Assembly: GCF_932526225.1 (NCBI RefSeq)
Contig: NC_064048.1
Location: 10,796,688 to 10,860,687, forward strand
Reading direction: 5' to 3'
DNA length: 64,000 bases
DNA from: Nematostella vectensis
Taxonomy: Eukaryota; Cnidaria; Anthozoa; Actiniaria; Edwardsiidae
Below, one piece after another: positions 1 through 33,100 of this stretch. Position 1 is the first letter of the stretch, and the number at the start of each line of letters is the position of its first letter. Below the pieces are notes generated by a model, which made no database searches, was not told where the DNA came from, and saw only the letters and a program-made list of their open reading frames with translations. The translations under genes and the position numbers were made by a program.

Positions 1-230
1 CTAGTCCCTTAGCCTGCACCCCCTAGTCCCTTAGCCTGCACCCCCTAGTCCCTTAGCCTGCACCCCCTAGTCCCTTAGCCTGCACCCCCTAGTCCCTTAG
101 CCTGCACCCCCCTAGTCCCTTAGCCTGCACCCCCCTAGTCCCTTAGCCTGCACAACCCTAGTCCCTTAGCCTGCACCCCCCTAGTCCCTTAGCCTGCACC
201 CCCCTAGTCCCTTAGCAGGCACCCCCCTTG
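1..230. repeat. 22-23 bp tandem array at the left window edge
   Basis: About ten head-to-tail copies of a unit containing CTAGTCCCTTAGCCTGCACC, differing mainly in the length of the C run. The array is already under way at base 1, so its full size is unknown. It lies in the intron or flank just downstream (on the minus strand) of the exon ending at 258. Confidence 0.95.
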
Positions 231-257
231 TCCCTTCTCCCCTGCTTCTTCTCTCAC

Positions 258-983
258 CTTGTAAGCGATCCAATATCCGGCCTTGACACTTGCACTTGTG
301 AACACGACGCCAAGAGTTGTCAAATCTCTGTCGGATTTCTCCAGGTCTTGGCGGAGACCATCGGCAGTAAAAAGTGAAATGTTCACTTCCGACATGATAT
401 CGATCTGAAAAAGTTTATTGATAAAATATCCTGCAATGCAGTGTTTTTTAGAGATGTTTGGTAGGAAGTGTTTCTTTTCTTTTATTAAATTGCGGTCGCA
501 CATATTAAATAAATTTTTAGTTAAAAGCGGGTATTCGTAGCATGGCACCTGGGTGGGTGGATGAAAAAAGGGTTTGGGGGGGAGGGGGGTTGTTAGTGGA
601 GAGACGATCTTAAGGGCAGAAAAACTGGCTAGAGAGCGAGGAGTGGAATTGTCTGTATGGTTGGGTCTGAATTTGAAAAAAAACGAGTAAAACAGACTTA
701 AAAATTAATCCCAAGGAAATTAAACTCAGAGTTATAAGGGATATCCGGGTATGTGTTGGCGAGGTGCTTTTCTACATTGAAAATCTTATCTATAAGGATC
801 GATAAGGATAAGCGATAGACGTTATCTGATCATTTCTTAGCTTGTACAAAGAGCCAGAAGTCGTGTATGAACGCAGACTTACCAAATAAGAGATTGTTTC
901 TCTTGTTTGTTCCTTCTTGAGCTTGAACTGATTAACCAGTCGTGACGCCTCCTCTAATGATTGTTCCGATAGGCAGGCAGGGC
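258..983 (-). CDS. Two internal exons of an unidentified minus-strand gene (partial)
   Basis: Exon A is 983..883 and exon B is 404..258, both read on the minus strand. Exon A has an AG acceptor (TATATGAG) and a strong donor (TTG|GTAAGT). It encodes a charged helical stretch including EEASRLVNQFKLKKEQTRET and ends in phase 0. Exon B follows TTTTTCAG, is exactly 49 codons (147 bp), contains GLRQDLEKSDRDLTTLGVVF, and ends AAG|GTGAGA. The two join in phase without a stop. I do not recognise the protein. The predicted helices suggest an intracellular coiled-coil or adaptor protein, but that is only impression. Upstream exons were not found with confidence, and downstream exons lie outside the window. 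The acceptor of exon A is the weakest element. Exon B alone is better supported. Confidence 0.45.
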
Positions 984-1604
984 CTCATATACACAACTAC
1001 GCTCTTTTCCAAGAAACAGAAGGGATGAGAACTGGCTTGAAATTCTTTGAAATCCTTTTGAAGTTTAGCTCGTGATTTTATTGTGACTTTAAATTTAGCT
1101 TTCTGCGAAATGCCAAGGGCCGGAAACTATCTGAAGCGGAACAAAGTGACAGAAATACTCGTGGTCGATAAAGAATAACAACACGTCACAGTGGAAGTCA
1201 CAAGATAATTCAAGCTTGGCAGAAATATCGTTCTGCTGAAAGGCCCTGTCTCTCGCATCCTTTTTATTGTTTTCATAAGATTTTAAGGGATATATAAAAT
1301 ATTGAAATAACTATCTGTCTATATTGCTCGACTAGAGTTTATAGTCGAGCAAACCAATTTTTGAAAATTGAACTCAATTTAATCGTCTCTAGGGGGGGTG
1401 GCGGGGGCACGCTTGACCTGGTTGACTGTAATACCTATTTACCAATGTAAATTATTGCGTAAGAAGAAAATATGTAGTAAGCAAGATTACGAAACATCCT
1501 CACAGAAAGCCATATCCCTGAATGGTTTGACTGTTTTATTTCTTTGAGCGGAAAAAGCAAATCAAGAAAAGAGAAAAGTAGTGCAGAACGATAACATTCA
1601 TACT
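984..1604. other. Non-coding stretch
   Basis: No convincing open frame, RNA gene or repeat array. It is probably intron of the minus-strand gene ending at 258, or intergenic sequence. Confidence 0.4.
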
Positions 1605-1720
1605 ATTTTTTATAAGAACCCTTTTATAAGAACCTTTTTATAAGAACTTTTTATAAGAACCTTTTTATAAGAACCTTTTTATAAGAACCTTTTTTTATAA
1701 GAACGTCAGCCTGAGATTTC
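1605..1720. repeat. Short TTTTATAAGAACC tandem array
   Basis: Six to seven imperfect copies of a 12-13 bp unit. The same TATAAGAACC word recurs at the ends of the inverted-repeat element at 2134-3258, so the array is probably debris from the same transposon family. Confidence 0.8.
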
Positions 1721-1850
1721 ACCAAATTTTATAAGAACACACTAAGAACATGCCGAGGCTCAGATAGCAGAAAAGATTTTCTTTTTTAGTCCTTGATGCA
1801 TTCGAAAATGCAGAATTAAATTGTGCTCATAGTAACATGGCTATTATTGC
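1700..1850 (+). repeat. Dispersed repeat, copy 1
   Basis: A stretch of about 150 bp starting near CGTCAGCCTGAGATTTC and passing through GAGGCTCAGAT and AAAATGCAGAAT. It recurs in the same orientation at about 30985-31120. I see no coding capacity, so it is an unclassified interspersed repeat. Confidence 0.7.
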
Positions 1851-1924
1851 TTTTGATCATTTAGTGTAATTCTCTTCCTAATAATTCATTAAGAACATAT
1901 ATTCAGCCTTAAAGACTTTTTCTT

Positions 1925-2019
1925 CGTTTGGGAATAGCGCGTAGTCAATCAATCCAAACAATCGAAACCAGACGAATAACCCCCGAAGCTTGTGTCTGAC
2001 TACGCGCTATTCCCAAACG
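1925..2019. repeat. Perfect 23-bp inverted repeat
   Basis: The arms 1925-1947 and 1997-2019 are exact reverse complements (arm begins CGTTTGGGAATAGCGCGTAG), separated by 49 bp. It could be a very short transposon or a stem-loop. No open frame lies within it. Confidence 0.85.
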
Positions 2020-2133
2020 AGAAAAGGATTTTGGATTCGCCGTGGTCTCGTAACAACTACTTTGGCTGTAAAATGTTAAAAAAAAGAACGGCCCAGCCTC
2101 AACTGAAAATTGGACGTTCTTATAAAAAAGAGT

Positions 2134-3258
2134 GTACAGTACTTACCCGCTTATAAGAACCTAGAATTTATGAACCTGTTAGCCTAGAGAAATACCAATT
2201 TAGTACCCCGTTAATGTCACTTTACGCGTGAAAAGGAAATGCCCGCTTTGCAACGAAATGAATACACTAGGCACGACTATGGCAGAATATGGGGGGAGAC
2301 ACACCGATCGAAAGCGAGTTAGCGTGACGTGAAGACTAGCGCGTGACGTAGCAACTGTAGTGTAAGCATATGACCTTTAGGCCTCACTCATCTTCCCTAC
2401 ACTCCGCGTGAAGGATCGGACGAGAGTATTGGCTGGTCCACAAACGCACAAACTCACCTTATAGCAAACAAACCCCGCTTGGGGAAGTCGTCAGACAGAA
2501 CTTACCGCAGACTCTCGGAGATACTCCACAGTTTATTTCAATAATAAAGCAATGACTAAGTTAATACTTGTTTACAGTTGGTCTCCAAGCTAACACTGCC
2601 TGTACACACAAAGAAACCTGTCAGTAAAAGGGAGGGAGGGTGGGCAAATGTTTCTTTTCAGTACCCGTAGCTTATTAAGCGAAAGAGCGAATGAATTTAC
2701 TTTAGGTGTGGCGCTTTATATAGATAGCGACCAGTGAGGTATCTAACGTGAAACATATTGAGTCATACCTGTGCTACCGTAGCATGATACGCGTACCCGT
2801 ACAATATGATTTATAAGTGACCTTTGAGCCTGGCTCCGGCTCCATTAACTGAAATTACCGTCCCTGGTGGTGACGGTAATTTTGGATTAAGAACTTGTTT
2901 AGCCTAAAATTTGAAACAGGTTCTTATTAAAAAAAAGATGAGCTATTAAGATCTCCCAGCAATGATGAAAATCATGATTATCAAGCAGTAGACTGCATTA
3001 ACAAATTTGAGCAAGTTAATAAGAGTTAAGATGTATGTTAAGGGGTCTTGGCCACATATTGTACGAAGTCCAGGCCATGATATTTCATGAATCTAGATAC
3101 CACACTTCTACCAGCCATCAGTATATTTACTTTTCTTTAAAATTAAGAACCTAGTTAAGAACCAAGTAGCCTAGAATTTAAATAGTACCCGTTAAATAAG
3201 AACCTGTTTAGGCTAACCTGGGAAAACCTAGGTTCTTATAAGCGGGTGAGTACTGCAC
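2134..3258. mobile_element. Non-autonomous DNA element, about 1.1 kb, with 29-bp terminal inverted repeats
   Basis: The left end 2134-2162 contains ACTTACCCGCTTATAAGAAC. The right end 3230-3258 is its near-perfect inverse (GTTCTTATAAGCGGGTGAGT). The interior has no substantial open frame and contains further TAAGAACCTGTTTAG-like words near 2890 and 3150-3215, suggesting internal duplications. The superfamily is not determined. Confidence 0.65.
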
Positions 3259-4940
3259 AATAGTCAAAGATATCTAGAAACATTCTATGACATCCGTCTT
3301 TCTACATTGTTAACTCCAAATCCTGTCCGATAGTTTTCGTGTATAGCTAGCGTAACCAAGTCCCACAAACCGCAAATCCTAGTTCCCAGTCCCTGCTTTA
3401 AGACTTTGTCAAAGCCGTCACCCAGGAATCATCATCTCATTCCCAGGCCACTGCACAATGCTCGGCCATGGTAAACATAGTTTAACAAAAAAAAAAGAAA
3501 AAAAGGAAATCTTGAAAAGCTTAGAGTGATTTTCATTAGCTCGCGAACTAAACTATAGCGTATTACACTTTATTGTGATCTGATTCTTTGTTCTCCTTTG
3601 TTCTCCTACTCACTATATTACCCTTTCACTATCACACTTTGTTTCACGGGTTAATGAAAACCACTCTAATGGCCATTTTAAAACAATATGGTTCGATATA
3701 CTCTTGAAAATGACTTAATTATCGTCGACAGGGAGAAAAGCCTCCCTGTTGTCGATATTTGGGTTTGTCTGTTATCCCACCTGTATTTTAGCTCTCGTGA
3801 TTTCGTTATGACGTCATGAAAGTCGAAGGCAGCGAAAAGAAATATGGAGGAAACTATTCATGAAGCATTTCAAGATAAATGAAAGACTTTGGGGGAAATA
3901 ATGAGAGAGAGAAATAGAAGCTGAGAGACAGGGATTTTAAGGTGAGTGCGTTTTGATCTTTTGTCTTCGCTGGTGGCGAGCACTGAAAACAATGGCTGAC
4001 ATAAAATTTAAATATGACAACCTTGCTTCTGAATCTTTGATTTTAACTGTTAAAGTGGCTACATTTGCAAAGGCAAAGACATTTTCTAAAGTGATGGTAG
4101 CTTGTTATAACACAGAGAAATAGTAATATATGAAGACCACTGATTTGAGTGTTTTCTCGCGTGTGTGCGCAGTTCTCTAGTTAGCTTGTGGCCAGTTTAT
4201 AAGAAAATAAAAGCCGTGAATTTCTCTAAAAGGCACACAATAAACACTGCTTTGTGATGATAAAAATGTGAAATTGATTAGTGATAATCCATTTATATCT
4301 CTTTGATACTCATTAGTATTTTGTGAATGAAATATCACTTTGGGACGCTATCTTTCTAAGACAACTTTTTAGATTGTTTTCGTTAAGTACAATTTTACCA
4401 CAGAAAGATAAAAGCTATTTGCCAATTGGTAAGATAGATACAACCGTCCTAAGATCAGGAGTAAGCGCATAAAAAAATAGTTATTTAACGCGCGTCTTCA
4501 AGACAAAAGTCGACAAAAGAGAATGAAATTTCTTTCGCAAAATCATTGACCCTAAACAAACAATAAATTTGGAAATAACAAAACTATTATCGAAAACTGC
4601 TCAACTATATTTAACATTCTTTGAAAAACCACTGCACATCTAGAAAATTCTACTGCCCCTTGCACGTGCACTGCACTGCCACTGCACGTTGACAACGAGG
4701 GCTAAATCAAATAAACAGTTTTTTCAGCCTTTTTGTGGGCCCTTCTTATTTGTTGCAGTAGCTAACGGAACAATTTTCCATTTCGTGCTGGGTTCGTCCT
4801 TATTAGTAAGCCCCAAGACCAAGCTTGCGGAATTTTAAAGAATTTTAAAAATTCTTAAAAGACGAAGTATATTAAAAGCGACTAATCTTTTCACCAAGAT
4901 TTTAGCATCACTGGTTTCCAGGACAATCATTCAGCGCGCC
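3259..4940. other. Upstream flank of the LamG gene
   Basis: Non-coding. It contains a small hairpin near 3724-3753 and AT-rich sequence. No TATA box or initiator could be assigned reliably, although the promoter and 5' UTR of the LamG gene should lie here. Confidence 0.4.
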
Positions 4941-26410
<21,470 letters not shown>

Positions 26411-27160
26411 AGAGTATTTCTCAGCCGCCATCTTGTTATCCTAGCAAAATACCAAGTGGGAGAAAGCATCAACTTTCATCGACTGATTTGGTAAAGCTAT
26501 TGCGATACTTTTGAACAAATTTGGCAAATAATATGTATAAACCTTTGCTTTAAATTGGTATTTTCTTAAATGAGTTTCTAAAATAATTTGTCATCCAATT
26601 TTGGATAAAGCAGTAACAAAGGTGTGGCGGACGAGGGGCAGGCGCGTAGACCGGACTGGGCGCATCGCTCAACCCCCTCCCCCTCAGCATATACTTGCAA
26701 GGTGCTTGAAAGGGGGAGGGGCTAGGGTACCCCTAAGAATATTCTCAATTCCATAGTCAGGGATTGCAAGGGCGGTGTACTGGAATGCTCGGCTTATGTT
26801 TGAGGCCTGAAATAGATTTTTTTAAAGACAAAGGTTTGGCGATCTTTAACGACTTTAATATGTATACAATGTTGGGACTAATAATAAATAGAATTTCTTT
26901 AATTTTTAATTTCAGCATAATTGCAATAGTTCTGTACATAATACTAATAGTGCAATAGGCTTTAGGGCTGCTAAACTTAATTTTAAGCGTCACTTAGATC
27001 GGCTTGATGTGGGACTAACGGCACCAACGAGCAGAGAAATTATAAATAGGTGACTTGCACTAAAACCTAGTGACTTATTGAGTGTCAAATTCACAGAAAT
27101 GCCTGCGGCCGTCACGCCAGAGAGACAAAAAATATATATTTCAAGAGAATAAAGCCCTTT
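26411..27160. other. 3' flank of the LamG gene
   Basis: Non-coding. No unambiguous AATAAA lies close to the stop codon. An AATAAA occurs near 27150 but is too far away to assign. The rest is unremarkable apart from a G-rich tract near 26712. Confidence 0.4.
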
Positions 27161-27163
27161 ATG

Positions 27164-27285
27164 ACAGAGAAACTTTCTGGATGATTCGTGAGGGATGAAT
27201 TATTTGCATTTTGTTGTTGTTGTTTTACCGCCAAAAGTCGGCGCACGCGTAAGTTTGTTACCAAAAAGTCACGTGATTCTTTATT
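27164..27285 (+). repeat. Dispersed repeat family B, copy 2
   Basis: Runs from AAACTTTCTGGATGATTCGT to CCAAAAAGTCACGTGATT. See the copies at 8014 and 35905. Confidence 0.75.
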
Positions 27286-27666
27286 GCAAGTAGCGTTTTG
27301 TTCTTAGAATGAGTGAGTGATGGTTTGCTTCACTTATCCCTATATCTGGATGCCTGTGGTCGTGCCCTCGTGTTGTTTGTGTATCAGTGAAATCAGAGTC
27401 CGCTGGTAAGGCCTAACAGGATTGGCTAGATCACCTCATTGTTCTATTGTATTCTCGTTCTTCGTCTGTGGTGCACCAATCCTGGTGGAGAAACCTTCTG
27501 AGGGCTGCCCCAGGACCCGACATGTGTTGTTATAGGAATCATCAATGCGGCTTTATGGGTCATTGTCATATTGATGGACTAGTATTGTAAATAAAATCGG
27601 AATAACAAAGAGTTTACCTAAATAAAAATCAGTTAAAATATTGAGCTGTGTTATTAGTATAGTAAC

Positions 27667-27982
27667 AGACTGGTCCCGGGCGTTCTTACCGGGTTTCCTG
27701 TGTTCAGCCTAGTTCCAGGCATTCTTACCGGGTTTCCTGTGTTCAGCCTAGTCCCGGGGGGGGGGGGGGGGGGGGGGTTACCGGGTTTCCTGTGTTTAGC
27801 CAAGTCCAAGGCGTTTTTACCGGGTTTCTTGTGTTTAGCCTAGTCCTAGGCGTTTTTAACGGGTTTCCTGTGGATGGTAAGAGTTGTGACGTCAAGGAAA
27901 CCGTGAACTCGTCCCAGCCCCCAGGTTACCTCACGGTTCATCTCTGAGCACAGGGGACCCGGTAAGAACTCCTGGGACTAGG
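27667..27982. repeat. 58-bp minisatellite with an inverted copy and a G21 run
   Basis: About four direct copies containing TTACCGGGTTTCCTGTGTT and AGCCTAGTC lie at 27667-27870. One unit at 27950-27982 is inverted (ACCCGGTAAGAACTCCTGGG). A run of about 21 G at 27757-27777 interrupts the second unit. Confidence 0.85.
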
Positions 27983-28116
27983 CTGGTATAGAAAGTAAAG
28001 GTTCTGGCTCGAGTGGTGGAAAGAGGGCCGAGGTAACATCATCGCTATTTAAAGACACACATGACGTCATCAGCTTTGCCAAAGCTCATTGTCACGCAAT
28101 AAACCAAAGGAGCAAT

Positions 28117-28348
28117 AGACCATTTTCTCGATGTTACCCGCGCATCCAAAATGTCACAGACTGGCGAGCCACCGCTGATACAAAAAGGCGTACAAAGTGG
28201 AGCTTACAGACGAAACTATAGGAAATGCTGCCAGAGTGCTATTGTCAAATTGGCGCTAGAGTCAAATACCCATCGCTCGCATTTTGGATCAGCTGTGGCC
28301 CGCCAGTCTGTGGCATTTTGGATGCGCGCGCAACATCGTGAGAAGGAT
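28117..28348. mobile_element. MITE, about 230 bp, long inverted repeats
   Basis: Arms of about 50 bp with few mismatches surround GCATCCAAAATGTCACAGAC on the left and its inverse GTCTGTGGCATTTTGGATGC on the right. A short open frame running across it is a by-product. Confidence 0.8.
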
Positions 28349-29034
28349 CTCTAAGTGGGGTAGGATAGAGATATTTGTTTGTGTCTTCCCATGTGTGATA
28401 TTCCTTGTAAGATTTCTATAATACACTACCAATACAATACAATACAGTATTTATTTGCATTAGTCTTTATTTACAATGCAATACAGTAATCTTATTATAG
28501 GGGGTTATATAATACTTCTTAAAAGTTTTCTAACTCATGGCCCTCAAAAGTGGGTTACAATTATTACATTTACACGTTTTTAATCAATGGCCCTCAACTA
28601 CACTATCGATGGCAAATTATATTTTGAATAAAGAAGGCTTATTGGCAAACTATATAAAATTCAAGGATTGACTAAGCTACCTAAACCTATAGAGGGCCAA
28701 ACATACCACGAGCCGTATGAAAGAATTCATGTGGCTTCAATGTATAGTTAGCGATAAGCCAAACATTACGTGCAACAAGCTTACCTATAGCTCACTATAA
28801 ACCTATATTTCTCTCTATAAAGCTAAATTTACATACGTGGAACTAAGTAATAAGCTGCTTGCTGAAATGGTTAATATCTACAACTATCTTGAACTATCTA
28901 CCCCGTATGTACCGCTATGTACCTCGAATGAACCCCTATTTACCCCGTATGTACCGCTATTTATCCCGTATGTACAACGTATGTACCCCCGTATATACCC
29001 CGTATAACCCCTATCCATCCCATAAAGCCCCTAT
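28349..29034. other. Non-coding intergenic stretch
   Basis: AT-rich, with short ACAATACAAT runs. Nothing recognisable. Confidence 0.4.
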
Positions 29035-29650
29035 GTACCCCTATATAGCCCCCATGTACCCCTATATAGCCCCCATGTACCCCAATATAGCCCCCATGTA
29101 CCCCTATATAGCCCCCATGTACCCTATATAGCCCCCATGAACCCCTTAATAGCTGCCATGTACCCCTATATAGCCCCTATGTACCCCTATATAGCCCCCA
29201 TGTACCCCTATGTAGCCCCCATGTACCCCTATATAGCCCCCATGTACCCCTATATAGCCCCATGTACCCCTATATAGCCCCCATGTACCCCTATATAGCC
29301 CCCATGTACCCCTTAATAGCCCCCATGTACCCCTATATAGCCCCCATGTACCCCTTAATAGCCGCCATGTACCCCTATATAGCCCCTATGTACCCCTATA
29401 TAGCCCCCATGTACCCCTATATAGCCGCCATGTACCCCTATATAGCCCCCATGTACCCCTATATAGCCCCCATGTACCCCTATATAGCCCCATGTACCCC
29501 TATATAGCCCCCATGTACCCCTATATAGCTGCCATGTACCCCTATATAGCCCCCATGTACCCCTATATAGCTGCCATGTACCCCTATATAGCCCCCATGT
29601 ACCCCTATATAGCCCCCATGTACCCTATATAGCTGCCATGTACCCTATAT
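29035..29650. repeat. 21-bp tandem array (about 29 copies)
   Basis: The unit is ATGTACCCCTATATAGCCCC plus C, with variants (CTTAATAG, GCTGCC, dropped C). The 21-bp period keeps a PMYPYIA frame open for stretches, but dropped bases break it several times. There is no start context or flanking coding sequence, so it is treated as a satellite. Confidence 0.93.
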
Positions 29651-30118
29651 ACCCTATATGTTTCGTCTTTGCAAACGATTTCACCTTCGTTGAAAGCTAT
29701 TATCTGAAAAGAATAAGTACACCGAAAGCAACCAATCGACCTCTTAATTATTCACGTAATCCAAGGGAATAAGACTAATCAGATCCACAAATGACGTTTT
29801 TTATCAATAGGCCATTCCATTCCGATTAAGTGACTTGCATAGGGTCTAAGATAGTTGCACGTAATGTTTTGCTGTTTGGCTTGTCAGCCACACCTTTGTT
29901 ATTGTTTTCAACCAAATATTGGAGGAGGAGTTATGAGAACAAATCTAAAAAAAACCCAAAAGATAAGTCTCATGCTTTAGTACCGAAAAAATCGCAACAG
30001 TTTCCCCAAATTAGCCGAATCGGACGCTTTCTCTCGCACTTAATATTTCGCTACGATGACAAAATGGCGGCTGACAGAGGTTCGATATTGCCTAGCCGGA
30101 CGACATTGCATGAGTTTC

Positions 30119-33100
30119 TCACGACATGTTCTGTTGGCGACCGGGTACAATTTTACCGACGCCTCTCTTAAAGTCCGGCATTCTAAACATATAGACAACA
30201 ACATTAATTGCCGAGTTGAGACCCTTCAAACAATTAAGCACGAGATATAAATCCCTGGCGTACCGTTCTTCCTTGCACGTTACACAGTAGTTTAACACTT
30301 CTACGTAAACGCCAAACGGCACCCACGTGATCAAGGAGAGAAGCGTGACAATCAGAAGAGTGATGGCCAGCTTCCTGTCACGCAATAACTGCCCGTTACC
30401 GACCGACATCACGCGACTGCCGTACTTGAGTTTCGCAACGAGGGCGGTGTAGCAGATGAAGATGATGAGTAAGGGGATAGGAATGGTGATTCTTGTGTAC
30501 GTCACCCAAACAGATGGCAGTACTTTCAATTTCGTGAAAATCACTATCATGAAAATCACGGCCGCGGAGGCCCATGGGACGCCAAGCAAGACTGCGTAGG
30601 GAAGGACTCCGAAGATTCGATGTCGCAGTGGGAATACCGTGGCTATGAAGCGTTCGATGGAGATCGCTGATAGGGTAAACAGAGAAGCGGGGCTGGCGAG
30701 GAAGTTTAGGACGCTGAAAGTGTTGCTGTTCTCGTTCGCTACGGCGGGATACCTCATCTGGGCGGTCCTCTCCGCACAGCTGATACCCACAAGTGCGTCC
30801 GCGATACTCAGACTGACCAGCAGGTAGTAGGCCCTCTTCCTCCTCATCTGCGGAGTACGCAGGAAGACCACCAGACACAGCAGGTTACCCGCTATGATCA
30901 GCACAGACACTGAGGCGTAGCTGATCACCTGCCAATAAAAATATCATACCAAAATGAGACGCACTTTTTATTAGGACGTCCAGTCTGAGATTTCGCCAAA
31001 TTCCTAGAACATTCTAAGAAAATGGCGAGGCTCAGATTGCAGCAAAATTTTGCTTTGTTAGTGTGATCTAAAATGCAGAATCAAATTGTGTTTATAATAA
31101 CAACCTTGATTCCATTCTAATAATTTATCGGGTGTCATATTTTTATATAAATTTACTTTTTATTAATAAAATAAGGGCTTTGCGCTCCGCACCTTAACCC
31201 TTCCGCGCAACATCGAGTCACTCAAAGAATCAATTCCCGTCGACTAATAATACACCTATTTCAATTAAGTTTAACAATAAGAAAATGGAAAAGGGAACAG
31301 TTTCACTAACAATGTTGTTTTCCTTGCGTGCATTCACTACATGGTCCTTACTGGAAACCAAGATAGCCTCACTGAATGCCAATAACAGGACCTGTATTCT
31401 CTAACGAGTAGTGTAAGGCGCTTGTCATTTCCCAATTTTAAAGTCAACATTGATTGGAATAGGTGTATAAGCAAGGAACGGATAGAATCAAAAAGCCCAA
31501 ACTGTCGCGATCTCGTACCAGAACAATGAATACAATACACCAAAAACTGGAAATCGACTCTGCCAAATTTTCGTCTTTAATTTTCGTCTAATTTTAATTT
31601 TCGTCTTTATTTTCGTCTTTAATAAGACTTCTTCAGGGCAGTCTTATTAAAGACGAAAATTTGGCAGAGTCGATTTCCAGTTTTTGGTGTATAGCAAGGA
31701 ACGGAGATACTCTCAATAAAATGTCGGTAATAAGGTATCAGAGGGGAGGGGTGTTAAGGTGGTCACGTGACGTACCTTGCCGATGTATGAGATAGGTTTT
31801 TTTGTTGTTGCTGTTGTGATGCTTTTTGTGTGTGAATGGGGGGAGTGAGTGGGGAGGGGGAGGGGGAGCGGGGAGGGAGTTGTTCAGGTGAACAGGTGAC
31901 GTACCTTGTTCAGCTAAAAATGGTAAGGTGTTGTTTGTGGTTGTTGTGATGCGGTGTAAGTGTGTTAAGAGGGGTTGTTCAGGTGATCACGTGACATACC
32001 TTGGTCAGGTATAATGAGGTAAGGTGTTGTTTGTGGTTGTTGTTGTGCGGTGTAAGTGTGTTAAGGGGGGGTGTTCAGGTGATCACGTGACGTACCTTGG
32101 TCAGCTAAAATGAGGTACATTATTTTCGGTTTCCGTCATTTCGGTTATTTCTGCCTTTTTGTTCCCCTTGACCTATCAATATTTCCTAGTTTACTGTTCC
32201 ACGCACGAGCACCTATACAGGGACAGGGAAATGCTCGGCGTGTTTTGCCGGCCGAAGGAAGTATCTAAGTAACTGAGTAAACGTAGGAGTTGAGGTGGCC
32301 AGTTGTTTCCTGGAATAGAGTTAGCAACATTAACGAACTTGTTTGACACTTTTTAACCCGAATAAGTCTAATAGAGAACGGAGTTCTCGCTTATAAGCTT
32401 ATACACCATGAATGCGAAAAATACTAGAATACTTGCGAACAAAAATGTTTTTAAAAAGTATTTGAATACTTAGGACTGGGGTTTCCGCCATTTAGGTAGT
32501 TTCCGCCGTTTTGTTGGCCGTGACTTATAAGTATTTCCTAGTTATTGTTCTAGGCACGTTTACGAGCCGTCACACCTATACCGGGAAATATTTATTATCC
32601 AAATTATTGCCTTATTAGAAGGGCCTTCTTTTTCTTTTTTTCTACCAAACTACGATTTCCATTAGTGCATAAAGACGGTTTGAAAAAAAATAATAAAAAC
32701 TAAGCAGCGCCTTAATATGTTATATGTTGTGTCGTTTGAATCGCATGGTTCAAAAGGACATTCTTAAAAAAACGAGGCAACACAACAATATCATTTTCAC
32801 TTGTCATTTCAAAGATTTTCACCTAGAAGGTTTGAACAAAATGACATTCTTAAAAACGAGGTAACACATCAGTATTATTTGTTGTTGTTTTGTCCGCACG
32901 TCGAAACAGCACGATTGAAATAGGTTGTTTCCGCCTTTTTGTTCGCCGTGGCTTTTTAGTATTACCTTTCAAACCTTTATACTGCTCCAGGCACTTTTAC
33001 AAGCTATCGCACCTAGACAACTGACAAAGAAGTGACTGCTTGGGTTATCATTAACTTCACGATTTTCCTAGCGCATATAGACAGTGTATAGGCGGTTTGA

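Noticed and set aside
29830..30250. Plus-strand frames overlapping the GPCR 3' end
   Set aside because: Partly antisense to the GPCR coding sequence, with no recognisable domain or splice sites.
30396..30878. 160-codon minus-strand frame overlapping the GPCR
   Set aside because: It is a shadow in another frame. The frame of 30928-30119 carries all seven membrane segments.
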